Of a stretch of DNA of 64,000 nucleotides, positions 33,996 through 45,055 are shown piece after piece. The stretch lies in assembly GCA_037043015.1 (NCBI GenBank), contig CM073328.1, positions 2,839,409 through 2,903,408 on the forward strand, written 5' to 3'. Both the position numbers and the translations under genes were made by a program. How positions within the stretch are numbered: position 1 is the stretch's first letter; every line of letters begins with the position of its first letter. The DNA is from Bryum argenteum. Its lineage: Eukaryota; Streptophyta; Bryopsida; Bryales; Bryaceae. Below the pieces are notes generated by a model. The model was not told where the DNA came from. It searched no databases and saw only the letters and a list, made by a program, of their open reading frames with translations.

Positions 33996-34862
33996 TTAGT
34001 CATTGCATGCATGTATGAAGTTTAGTGTCCATTGCTTGGAAGGATTGTTTTGTGTGCGCCCATCCCCACGGCCCACTTGTGAGTTAGAAACCGGAACACC
34101 GGGATTTGACCTCACATCCATGGACTTCGCAACCTTGTGAGTTGCAGACGGAAGAGTGGGCGGAAAGATGAAGAGTACATCGCCATTGAATGACGGAGGC
34201 AAGAAAGATACGTTGACAGTGCGGATGGTTTTGAAATCAATTTTTTTGAGGAGAGTCTTACTACTGGGCATTCTAGCGAGATTGTAGAGGGATGGAAGGA
34301 TTTTTTTGGGTTTTACAATTTGCGACGAAACTAAAGGAAGGGTGGCTCTTAAATTGTTATCCCTAACAGGAGGTTGCAATGGAATATCAGTGGACAGACG
34401 ACATGGTTGCAGAGGAGACTTCTTCTCGTCTTCTGATGAATCCGATATGTGAATGGTGACTTCCAGACCAGGTTCAACTTTGACACGAGCAAGAGTTGGA
34501 GCAACCGTGGAAATAGTAGAAGAACTACGTGGGGTTAGGAGAACTGTTGAGGCGTTCATGACGGACTCTGTCAAGCCGTAGAGGCGATACTTTCCAGCTC
34601 TAAGCTTCCAGATTGTAGTATTATTCTCTAGGATGATTGGATCTACGACCATGGAGTACTGAACAAGATTAGTATTAGGTTCTAGAACTTCTCTCTCTAA
34701 CCACAGTGAAGATGCATCGTAGCCGAATCGAATTCCAAGCCACGATGCAGTTATCTCTACGACACCTTCAAGCCCTACGGACATGCAAATGGGAACAAGT
34801 GCTCCCTGTCACACAATTTCAACGATGTCTGCGGGAGTGGGTTCAATGGAGGAGGAAGCCAT
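33996..34862 (-). pseudogene. Unrecognised protein with SUMO-interaction-like motif, in-frame stop
   Basis: The best start is ATG at about 34862 (MASSSIEPTPADIVEIV). The frame hits TGA at 34811-34813, then continues unbroken to 33996 for another 275 residues (GLEGVVEITASWLGIRFGYD, LYGLTESV). The codon could be a mutated CGA. An alternative is that translation starts at the downstream ATG (34784), giving 262 residues. Near the middle, VTIHISDSSEDE has a hydrophobic core followed by acidic serines, the form of a SUMO-interaction motif or CK2 site cluster. The C-terminal half is basic and proline/serine rich. No known fold recognised. It is transcribed opposite to the methyltransferase-like gene. 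Confidence 0.5.
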
Positions 34863-35373
34863 GATGTGCGAGAGGACCAACGAGCATCGACAGTGGATGT
34901 GAGAAAAGGATACAAACTAGGTATGATGCAGTTTATAAGTGGAATTTGGTAGTAGGAAGACGTAATAAAGTAAATAATGTTAGGAGAGTGAATAATTCAG
35001 AAAATTACCATAATGAAGAGTAAATATTGTATACCATTAGGCAATTGTAATTAGTGTCATTAATGTGCAAGTGTTGACAGTCTCAAAATTGGAAAAGTGA
35101 CGGCGGCCGTCACTGTCAGAGCATTTGTATGCAAATTCAAAAAATAGATTAGCATCTCATGTCAGAGACTGTCACATTTGGCAAACCATGAGCCGTCATA
35201 GTTTTTGCGATAATTTATGATGATCTGCGGAAATTAGGTTAGTGGGCGGCTTGTAAACTTTGTTTAAATAGGAGTAGGACGACGAGATAGTCCTTTTCTT
35301 TGTTCGCTTACTTGGTGTTGGTAACGTATTGAGACGGTACAATTTGTGAGCTTTTGTTTAGAGTCTGGACGTT
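34863..35373. promoter_or_regulatory. Intergenic space between divergent cargo genes
   Basis: About 510 bp between the minus-strand frame starting at 34862 and the plus-strand frame starting at 35374. It holds gtgacggcggccgtcact near 35097, a perfect 18-bp palindrome, and repeated cagagactgtcac / tcactgtcagag phrases. A shared bidirectional promoter is plausible. Confidence 0.4.
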
Positions 35374-36271
35374 ATGGACGCGGTGAGCTTGGGGTTTGAG
35401 AGATGCAATGAGAGTGTGCCTAAGAGGAAGAAAAAGAGAGGGGGTATTCGTTTTAGTAATACCAAAGCGCGCAAACGAAGTGTATTGCGAAAGGTGGGTG
35501 CGTCTAGGTCGAGTGGAGATGAGGGAGGCCCTGCTGGTTTTGATCTGAACGATGATGAAGTCGGGCCCCAGTATAGGCGGAATCTGAAGATGCGGTTGAT
35601 CAATCTTGACACAGTGATCGAGGTTAACGAGAAAGACAGTTTTGATGAAGAGAACGAGTTCAAGAGTTTTATAGAAGAGCAGGAGCGCGGTAGAAGTGAA
35701 TCGACATCTAGCGAATCTCTAAGTTATTACATAGGAGGTGATGAGGTTGCACAGATTCCGAGAACTGTGTGCGGTAGTATTCTTGACTTTTTGCCTTTAA
35801 GTCAATAGAATTTTTGTTTAACGAATTGAATGTTTGCATAATAGGGTGATGGCGAGGAAGGTCCGAAGGGGCGATGACATAGATGATATAGGTTATGACG
35901 ATACGGAGAAAGAATTGAAAACCGCTTCCCAAAACATGGAGCGGATGGACCGGAAGAAGAAGTTGGTAGATGATGAGGAAGATGATATTACAAGTGATCG
36001 CATTTTAGAGGAGGAGGTAAATGACATGACGTTTTTCTTAAATATCATGAAGGAGTCTGGACACATATTAGCATTCACCTATATAGGATAAATATTGGAT
36101 TATGATTTTTAGGCACGCAAGTGTAGATTTGGGTCTAGAATTGGTGATGAAGCACAACTACAGAGTTCACGTTTGTTTTGTTGTAACTCGTATAAATCAC
36201 AGAAATGTGGCCAGCAGCGACTAAGTACGGTGTTGAGGATAACCGCAAATAACAATATAGTGTGTGGGTGA
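35374..36271 (+). CDS. Unrecognised charged nuclear-type protein (spliced, tentative)
   Basis: Exon 1 begins MDAVSLGFERC, has a strong basic cluster (KRKKKRGG, KARKRSVLRK) and then an acidic region (NEKDSFDEENEFKSFIEE). A second exon around 35845-36019 reads VMARKVRRGDDIDDIGYDD and DDEEDDITSDRILEEE, ending at a donor GAG|GTAAAT. A third, after ttttag at about 36112, reads ARKCRFGSRIGDEAQ and ends at a stop near 36271. The first intron boundaries are not resolved. The mix of basic and acidic tracts suggests a nuclear protein; I recognise no domain. It belongs to the plus-strand cargo of the 18 kb element. Confidence 0.42.
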
Positions 36272-36289
36272 AGTTATCATGGAGTGTAT

Positions 36290-36948
36290 AATATACGAGT
36301 CATTTATACAATATGTCTAGTCACCCCTTTCGATGACATGTACTCGGGCGCCTTCTTTATACCGCTTTCGCCAGAAGAATACTCGGTACCCTCCTATATT
36401 ATTCTTTGCTCCACTACCACGGATACCCCAACCCACTTATCGTGTACCGCTCCCCCTACAACAATACCAAGTATCCCTATATATTATGCATAACGCCATC
36501 GCACTCAAGTATCCCAAATCGCTTTACTAGGATACACCTTATCCCCTTCTAATACTATGTCCCCATATTATCATTCTCGCTTCTACACCTAGGATACCAT
36601 GTACCACCCGAATTAACCAAATCCAACATGTACCTTCGTTACCCTTTACCCCTACCCCGATACCACTCGTCTCTCTACTCTGATATCCTATTCTGTCCAT
36701 TAGAAACTTGCCTCGCCTACATTATTCTACGCTCGATGACGCCACTACCTCTGATACCCGGTTCCCATGTTGGATACCCTGGTGCATGCCCTCGATACCC
36801 TGGTACATGCCTTCGATACCCGCTTCCACATGCGCTGCGATACCTGATTCCATATGCGCTGCAATACCCGTTAATCGAAGGCGCTGCGATACCCGTTAGA
36901 AACATGCGTTGCGATACCCGTTCCAATGTAGTGATACCCGGTTATCAA
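36290..36948. repeat. Low-complexity gatacccg-rich repeat tract
   Basis: Degenerate repeats of gataccc/gatacccg with intervening gctgcgatacc and ggtacatgcc units, densest at 36765-36945. Open frames over it (rich in Y, P, R) are compositional. Confidence 0.75.
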
Positions 36949-39249
36949 CAATGATAAACCGACGCTGGCTCAAGCATCCAGCCCTTTCCATCGGCGCTGT
37001 TCGACGCGGCTCTGAAGTCCAGTCACCTCCGAGATTGTCGAAGATGCTTGACTCCTTCGAGAAGAGCCTGCGGCGCGGCAGGGCCCCGAAATCCAAGCAT
37101 CCAACTGCCGTCGAAACCCTAGCCGAATCTAGCAGCTTTCCGCCGCCGAGCCACGTAGAAGAATATGGATGTCCTGAATGTCAAGGATTGCGATGGTCCT
37201 GGAGGAGTGAGCTTGTTTTCTAAACCGTGGTAACTAATTCGATGTTCAGTTTCGTGGGAGCGAAGGAGCTTCAGTTGTAGAAGCCAACGAAGTCATGGCG
37301 AGCCTTAAGCAGATGGAGGAGACAGTGGTCCAAAGAGAAGAGATCAGGGAGATGAATCCAGAGAATGTGAGTGCCGATTCACAGTCAAGCATCTTTTCTG
37401 AGTTCTATAGGGAATACGCTCTCTGTTATGCTCCAGAAATGTTGGTGAAGACTCGTGAAGAAAAGGAGGCGTGGTTTGCGAGGGGCTTCAAGGTAAGATT
37501 CAGTCCTTCATCATGTACTCGATTTGGAAGTTCAGTTGTTAGAGATTCGACGAATTTGCATGTGATTCCGCTTCCAGAACAGAATAGGTCGGTGGCGTCG
37601 TTTTGACAGAGAGGTCTCTTTCAGAGGTCTGTGCCGATGAAGGCTCGGCGACTCGAACAAATTAATGTGTCGGTGCCGTCGTTTTAACTGAGGATCCGGT
37701 TTCAGAGGTCTGTGCCGATGAAGGCTCATGGGCGGCCTGAGGCACACAATCTACTGCTGGTTCAAGCTATGCACTCCCTCAGGGCCCTCTCCTGGTTGCA
37801 TCTGCACTCCCAACATGAAGCCGATGACGGCTCAGTTCCATCGTGGGCGGGCCTGAGGCTCGGGAAGGACGTGTTTTGGTTTTTTTTTAAATTTTATTCT
37901 TTTGATTCATCCTTGGGGTCGTTTGCATTGATACAAAAATGTGATCTACGTCGGTGCCGTCGTTTTGACTGAGGATCCGGTTTCAGAGGTCTGTGCCGAT
38001 GAAGGCTCGTGGGCGGCCTGAGGCACACAATTGCTGCTGGGTCAAGCTGTGCACTCCCTCAGGGCCCTCTCCTCGGTGCATCTGCACTCCCAACATGAAG
38101 CCGATGACGGCTCAGTTCCATCGTGGGCGGGCCTGAGGCTCACTCTGCATTGCAGCTGGATGCAGATAGAAGAAGGAGAAGTGACGGGAGAGGCTCGCTT
38201 GCATGTCCTCGGTGATGGGGTGGCCTCTGCCTTTGCTCGGATTGCTGGAAACCTCCCCAGACTTGCGTCAACGCAAGTCTGGGAGGTGAAGGACGTGTTT
38301 TGGTTTTTTCTTAAATTTTAATCTTTTGATTCTTACCCGGGGTCGTTTGCATTGATACAAAAATGAAATATACGTCGGTGCCGTCGTTTTGACTTAGGAT
38401 CCGGTTTCAGAGGTCTGTGCCGATGAAGGCTCGTGGGCGGCCTGAGGCACACAATTGCTGCTGGGTCAAGCTGTGCACTCCCTCAGGGCCCTCTCCTTGG
38501 TGCATCTGCACTCCCAACATGAAGCCGATGACGGCTCAGTTCCATCGTGGGCGGGCCTGAGGCTCTCTCTGCATTGCAGCTGGATGCAGATAGAAGAAGG
38601 AGAAGTGACGGGAGGGGGTCGCTTGCATGTCCTCGGTGATGGGGTGGCCTCTGCCTTTGCTCGGATTGCTGGAAACCTCCCCAGACTTGCGTCGACGCAA
38701 GTCTGGGAGGTGAAGGACGTGTTTTGGTTTTTTCTTAAATTTTATTCTTTTGATTCTTCCGCGGGGTCGTTTGCATTGATACGTTTGCTTTAATGCGTCG
38801 GACTTCCTGGAAATGCAATTTTGTGCTAAAAGACTGGGGCTCCCGGAGTTCTTGTATGCTTAGATTTGCATTATCCTTTTTTATATGTTTTACGAGAATT
38901 TATGTAGCTAAATGTTTTGTTGGTATGGCAGAATCATTGGAAGCATGCAAGACTTGTCGAAGAAGAAGAATCGGATGCGGATAGCGATCTATCCACATTG
39001 AGAGACCATGTGTTGGCTATAGTGGAGTCCCGTCGATTAGCCATAGCATTGTCTTCGATTCCGGAAACTCCACCTCTTGCCTCACCTGTCCGTCACACAT
39101 CACGTGGTGACGTAGATCGGGTTGCACGAGAGGTCAACATGCGAATTAAGAAGAATGAGGCCAAAGCACTACGTATTCAAGTGAAAGAATTAGCTAGACT
39201 TGCACCCAGACGTTCTCCGCAACTTGCCGCAAAGTTGCATACTCCTTAG
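36949..39249 (+). CDS. Unrecognised cargo protein, three exons, long repeat-filled intron
   Basis: Probable start MINRRWLKHPALSIG. Exon 1 holds MLDSFEKSLRRGRAPKSKHP and EEYGCPECQGLRW. Exon 2 (about 37250-37491) reads MASLKQMEETVVQREEIREM, then SEFYREYALCYAPEM, ending ARGFK at a good donor AAG|GTAAGA. Exon 3 starts after gtatggcag at 38931 (NHWKHARLVEEEESDADSD) and runs to 39249 (VNMRIKKNEAKALRIQVKEL). The join GFK-NHWKHARLVEEEE is in phase. The ~1.4 kb intron is filled by the 424-bp tandem array. The exon 1/2 junction is uncertain. A helical, charged protein with a basic nuclear signal; no family recognised. The next gene starts 140 bp downstream on the same strand. Confidence 0.5.
37580..38790. 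repeat. 424-bp tandem repeat array in an intron
   Basis: Units start at tcggtgccgtcgttttgact: 37951 and 38375 (424 bp apart), with an internally deleted copy from about 37669 and a fragment at 37588. Each complete unit contains a short hairpin (cccagacttgcgt ... acgcaagtctggg) and a ccatcgtgggcgggcctgag block. Copies differ by only a few bases, so the array is young. The open frames of about 100 codons within it are shared by all copies and are not supported as genes. Confidence 0.88.
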
Positions 39250-39388
39250 TTGTATCGTCACATTATATGATATGTATATCATATACTTATTTGCAAAAGG
39301 AACATGTATTACTTTCTATATATTATTGTTTATTTTACACTATTTTATTCTGTTCTGTTGTGTTGTATTTGGTTTCGTGCATTGCCAG

Positions 39389-42300
39389 ATGATCATAGCT
39401 GAAGCCCATCTCATTCAAGATGAAGATGCCAACTCGCTTCTTTGAAATCGTGCACAATCTGTACCTTCCAACGGAGATGAACTCATACTTGATGGTGTGA
39501 GAAGTATTGAAGACCTCGGAACTAGAGATCTGCAAGAGAGTCCTTCGGAAAGTGATCGCCAACCTCTGGAAGGCGATTGCAATGCAGTTTCATGTGAAAA
39601 TCCTCTCGAAGCTGCAGATATTCCATTACCGTCCCAGGACAATGACGTCCAACAATCCCTCTCAGATGATGAAGAAACTACACTGCCAGAAGGTGTCAAT
39701 GTTGGAATCATTCACATGCCTCAACATCTTTAGAACAAAGACCCCGATTGGAGTGCGAACGAGATGCGAATGCTCCACAAGAGTGATTCGATTGCGATCA
39801 TCAACAGGTTACGCTTCAAACCTGTTAAGAAGTCTCGTATGCTAATTCCACTCTGCCGTCTCGTTTGTTATTCGAAGGTTCGCCTGATCTTTGAATAAGA
39901 CGTCAGGAAACTTGAGAATGAGTTCAACAAAGGATACCGCGAAGGCGATCGGGTAATGTACGTGTCGCCCTTTGATAGGAAAGGCCGAGAAAAAATTGTT
40001 GACACTCAAGATGAATTGTGGATGAACCCTCTTTGGAAAGCCGCAAACGAGGAGTTTGAGAGTACGCTGCGGTCCGATCCAGATCTTCATGACCTCAGCG
40101 ACAAATACTTTTATGTTTACGAAGGCAACCACCGTGTTACGGCGTGGATGCGTCATATCGAGAGGTACCACAAGAATGATCCCTTGTGGTACATTTCGGT
40201 TGACTGCATCGTTCTCGATGCCCGAGGAGAAAGCAATCTCCTTCTCGATGCTATGAACAACATTAACTGGTAAGTAAACGTTTCATTTCCAAATTTTATT
40301 TCATTTTATGGTTTTCTCATATTCAATTCTTCTTATCTTTTGTTCTTTTTTGTAGGTCCACTGAACATGATCATGTCGAGGACAGTTTATGTGCCAAACT
40401 GCAACGCATGAGGAAGTTTGGGAAATTAAAACTCGAAGATTTCAAGGACCTAATTTCTCCAGAGGATTACAGGATCTGTAAGAACGCGAAAGCAAAAAAG
40501 GAGACATGGTATCGTGTCACTATAGACGTTTTTATAAAATTTCTATACGCGGTACGTTCTCTATATATGTGCTTGACTCTGTTCCTTCATTTTTATTTAC
40601 AACAACTTCTGACTTGTGTTCTCATTTGGTATTCAGAGGAGGTTAGCGAAAGCATCAGACGATGCTGAAGCTACATATTACGCCACGGTTCCAAAAGACA
40701 AGCAAACAGGACCGGGCGTATGGAGTGCTATGGATAACGCCATCAAGGCTGAGATCAAGTCAATTCGTGGGAAGAATTTTGACAAGATGGTCGCTGTGGC
40801 GAATAACAAGCTTGGGAAAGTTTTTGCGAAAGAGGTAAATGTGGCTACTTGCTTCGATTTCATATCATTGTTTCCCACTTTGTATTCTATTGCTCTAACC
40901 AAAATTGTGATTCTCATGAGCAGATTTATTCGCATTACAGCCAAAACTTGAAGCCCGATATGACAATCGATCGCTTACACATGGTAGCCACCACTAATGT
41001 TCACTTTGATTTCAAAGCAAAGTGGCTGCAATGGTCGAACTCACCAAACGAAGTTCGGCGAACGGTTCGTTTTCCAGAAGAACGCCCGATGAAAGATAGA
41101 GCTTTGGTTGCATTTCTCCATCGGGCTTCATTTTGGGCACAGGTGATTTGAAATTTCGTTCCATGATTACAATAGTTGAGTTTCTCTGTTCCTTTACATT
41201 CTAACATGTTTCTTGTATTTTCAGCTAGAGCAATCACTTGAAAGTGAAATGCAGTATCTCGTTGAAAACGAGAACCTCAACATTGAGTGGTCTAGTGTTG
41301 TCCTAAAGCCATCCGCGTACATCGAGAAGTGGAGGTTGCTCTTATGGGACAAGGCATTCAACAACTATCTTGGTCCTAATGCAAGCCCAAAGTTCATCAA
41401 AGGCTCAGATCTTCAAAAGATTACCGGAGGCAAAGCCACAATTAAGCGACTTTTATTCCGGTATGTTTCTAATTTACTCTTTAATATTAATAAAATTGGT
41501 ACAACTTGTTTAATCTTCAGTATTTGATTTGTTCACATTTTTGTAGGTACTTAAAACAAGAGCTCGTTGCGAAGGGAGCATTAGCTTCGTTCTCCATTCC
41601 AATGGAGTTCGAGGACATTACAGTCACGAATGATCCCCGCAGGTTTTTCTCCACAGCCCAACAAGAGCGGTTTACCAACTCACAATTGACGACTGGTGGA
41701 TGGTTTCTGGAGTGCGACAACAACTACGTGCACAAGGAGGAGAAGCATCTTCTTCAGGGTCTCGCTTCCAACCCAGCTGACTCTGCACCAATGGACATTG
41801 ACGACGATGACGATGAGGACCTCTCCATTTTACCAGTCGCACCTGATCCATTGTCTTCTCCGTCTTCACCAATTGCAGTGCCCAAGTCCCGTGCAAATAG
41901 GAAGCGACGGAACGCTGTTGCAGAGCCTGTTGTAGATCTTGAGCAAGAATCCGAAGAAAATGTTCCCCTCTCAGAAGACATTGCTGCACCTGAAGATGCT
42001 GATCTGACTCAGGCTTCAGCGGGAGCCGCAATCAATACTATTCGTCGCGGTGGAAGATTGACTCAACTTTCTACAGGTGGACTTACGAATGCTGGGTCCC
42101 CACCTCAATCATTCACCGTCGACCACAACTCTCAGCAGTCCCCACGTCGCCACAGCCAGGCAATATTCGCCAGACGCCCACTTCCTAAACCCAATCACAT
42201 TGGTAGCAGCTCGTCGTCGAAAATATCTGTCACACTGCCAATGTATCTGGAGAAGGGGAACATTGGAGATTTGGTTCACCAGTCCTCGAAGACTGCAAAA

Positions 42301-43737
42301 TGGGATTCGCAAATCCTAGATATCGTCGAGCACATCAAGAAGGTATTATTTTATACATTTGTCATTCATAATCTCTTATATTATGTTTTGTACTTGTAAA
42401 TATATTAGCCACAATCTAATTTTTAATTTGTATCTCAGATTGGAAAAGATCGTAAGTACCCGTGTTCGGCGATGGAGTTTGAACCCAAGCATCCAGGCAT
42501 TGATCTCATTTTTGTAGATGCTCCCGAGAACCTGCCTGTACCGGGTGTGTCTCCTACAGAAATTCCGTCCTGGAACCGGCGTGACAAAACCTACTTTGAG
42601 AGCCTCTTCGTGTTTGCCGCGTATCATTTGACGGACGTTGGAGCCATTCTTCTGATGCATCCAAAATGTCGTAGAATCGAGCGTACTCTCGATGCTGAGT
42701 CCCATACATATAGTTTTCGTCTTGTTCGAGACTGGTGGAGATATAATCCCCTCCCTATGGCGTCCACCGTACCCAAACCGAAAGAGGTACGAATCAGATT
42801 CTGTGTTTCAATTTCACAATTCCTAGTAATTGCGTTCTATGCATCTATATTAATGTATCTATACTTGTGTTTTGCAGACTCACTGCTTCCATATCAAAGT
42901 GTATGTTCGCAAAGAGTATGTTTCGAAGTTCCAAACTCGGCAAGTGGCGCATGCATACGCGGGTGTGGCAATCGTACCTGATGACGAAGACCACCTCTGT
43001 AACTTTGCAGAGAAGGAAACATTGCGTTATCGTCCGGACGGTACGCCATGGCGAGGCTCACGAGAGAAGGATCCCTCCTTCATTCAATGTTTCGTCGATT
43101 GTCTCACGGACGAGGGGGGTATAGTCTTTGACTGGAGCGCAAGTACAGGTATTGTTTCCGTAAACTCTACATTTGAATTTGTTTATACATTTTGCATTTC
43201 TAACGTGGGCTTCTGAATTTTTAGGTGCATCTGTGATAGCTTGCGCGCGCTCCAACCGACACCTCATTGCTATGGAGTCAGACGAAGAAATCTTTGATGT
43301 TGTTCTAGCGGATTACAAGAATGGTCCTCCCGGTGATGAAGAAAGTGGAGAATCGGCCCCACCCGCAGATTATGACTCTGACGAACCAGTCGTGAAGAAG
43401 CCACGAAAATTCATTGGTGCGTAATTTCATCTTGTATTCTCTTCATCGATTTAAAAAAACACACTTACATATCGGTAGGACTGACTTTCTTTGCAATTTT
43501 AGGATCGCAGGTCTAAAAGAGCGATTGACTCGCAACGCTCATCTCTACAAGAGCCCTCCATCCAAATTCACTCTACCATCGTACGCCGAGCGTCTTGCTC
43601 AAGAGTTTGTTCAAGCTCCATCTCCCATTTTGTCTGACACTCCACGTCGACGTTATAGCAAGAGTGTGCTTAAGTTTATAGACTTTGAGGCAGATCAATG
43701 TGATCAGCACTTTAATGGTACTACACCGTCTGCGTAG
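39389..43737 (+). CDS. ParB-like plus N6/N4-DNA-methyltransferase-like protein (ten exons)
   Basis: Exons by GT-AG signals: 39389-40269, 40356-40551, 40637-40834, 40924-41142, 41225-41460, 41547-42342, 42439-42786, 42878-43148, 43225-43420, 43503-43737. They sum to 3576 bp, an exact multiple of three. The first exon has a ParB-type box (YVYEGNHRVTAWM, about 40110-40150). The middle is a long helical region, then an acidic linker (PMDIDDDDDEDLS) and a basic SRANRKRR. Near the end comes DLIFVDAPEN, in the position of the DPPY motif, then YHLTDVGAILLMHPK; then DWSASTGASVIACARSNRHL and MESDEEIFD, matching the motif I region of beta-class DNA methyltransferases (motif IV before motif I). Exon 1 carries in-frame TGA 39443, TAG 39731 and TAA 39896. 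Translation may begin downstream of these, or the copy is dead. Substrate and activity are unknown. Confidence 0.72.
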
Positions 43738-43958
43738 TTTGTGATTTGTTTTCCGATAGGTACTAGACATGGTAGCGCCATACATTTGTAGTTTTCCATG
43801 ATCTATTACTTATATACTATCTATATGTGTTTTTCAATATACACGGTTTTATATTTTTATAAGTCGGTAATATGTATTAAAAAAATTTCAGCACATTCAA
43901 GCCAACTCTCAATCCAAGTGTGAGTCCTGGCCAAACAACTACTATAACTAGCAATCAA
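43738..43958. terminator. Convergent 3' ends of the methyltransferase-like and ADD genes
   Basis: About 220 bp of AT-rich DNA between two stop codons of converging genes. It must hold both polyadenylation regions; aataaa-like signals are not clear-cut. Confidence 0.4.
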
Positions 43959-44531
43959 CTAGTCGTAGTTGGAATCACTCGCAGAATCACTACTGCTGCG
44001 ATCACCAGCTTCTGAAGTGAATTCCACGAAATCCTCCCAAATGGTCTGCAGAGGCACAATCTCGTACTTGTTGCAGCTGAAGCACCCCCAATTTTTGACC
44101 GTCATGTCCTTCAGGTAGTCGTCTCCCTTGTTCCGTGCGATACACGCTGCACACCACGCCTTGTTACAATAATCACACGGGATCACAAACTGATTTCCCC
44201 CACACCAATTGCATTACTCATCATCGTACTGGGCGTTCTTCGTGAATACAACGTCGTCCAACACAAGTTTGCACGAAATGCATATGCCAACACCGAGACG
44301 AGGATGCTCCAACAAACAAGCACGGATTTTTTTAGCTCCACAAGCGGTGCAGGAATACAAGTACAAAGGATCAAAATCGCCCGAATGCCCCGCCATTTGT
44401 TCCACAACAGTGCAAGAGTGAGAAGTTTCAAAAAAGAGATGGCCAACACAATGCATTGAGATGCTGGCTTCCTCCTCCTCCGTTTTTGTATGCAAGGAGA
44501 GAACTCTGGATTTCCCATCCAACCTCACCAA
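43959..44531 (-). pseudogene. ADD-domain (ATRX/DNMT3-type) histone-reader gene, in-frame stop
   Basis: ADD domains read the unmodified histone H3 tail and recruit DNA-methylation or remodelling enzymes. The frame has a GATA-like finger, CTAC...CISC (SCTACGAKKIRACLLEHP, then GVGICISC). After an in-frame TAA at 44214-44216 it continues with the PHD part: CNWCGG, PCDYCNKAWCAACIARN, WGCFSCNK. Known ADD proteins have Asp-Glu-Gln-Cys where this has Asp-Glu-stop-Cys, so the stop probably replaced a CAA Gln codon. The tail is acidic and serine rich (DRSSSDSASDSNYD). About 190 codons in all; the first Met is uncertain and an upstream exon is possible. It is convergent with the methyltransferase-like gene, inside the right end of the element. 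Confidence 0.75.
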
Positions 44532-44539
44532 TATGATTA

Positions 44540-45055
44540 CCCAAAACCGGCAGTGCAGTCAGATTGGCACACCGGCACTGCCGTCAGAATCGGCACACCG
44601 ACACGGACATTTTTGGACATTTTTTTTCAATTTTTGTCAGCTTCTGAACTCTACACCGGCACCGACATTCCAACGAATTAGAAATCGACACAAAAATGAC
44701 AATGGACGTGAGTTCTCATGAACACCATCATGCTCGGTGCTCATGCTCATGCTCAATGTCCGTGCTCAATGTCGGTGCTCATGCACATGCTCATGCTCAA
44801 TGTCGGTGCTCATGCTCATGCTCAATCACGGCACTTTTCTGACATTCTCGTGAGTAATCAAATCACTACAGCATCCTTTTCTCCCATCTCTACTAGCACA
44901 TCACAATGAGCACCGACAATTCATAGCTTCATGGAATGTATTCACCCCTTAACCGACACTCCATATGACACAACCCATCCAATCTCATGACGTCCAACAT
45001 CATAATACATAAGCACCGACATTGAGCATGAGCATGAGCACCGACATCTGAAGGT
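44540..45055. repeat. Minisatellite region with direct and inverted copies
   Basis: tgctcatgctcaatgtcggt-type units repeat at 44728-44826. The inverse (agcaccgacattgagcatga) lies at 45013-45050. A cggcacaccgacac / caccggcactgccgtca unit repeats at 44555-44610. The inverted copies could fold back on each other. Confidence 0.75.

Noticed and set aside
37712..38793. Repeated frames of ~100 codons as a tandem gene family
   Set aside because: They are identical parts of the 424-bp intronic repeat and have no similarity to known proteins.
39389..39900. Alternative genetic code or stop-codon recoding to explain the in-frame stops
   Set aside because: All three stop codons occur, normal genes in the window end in ordinary stops, and transition mutations explain them more simply.
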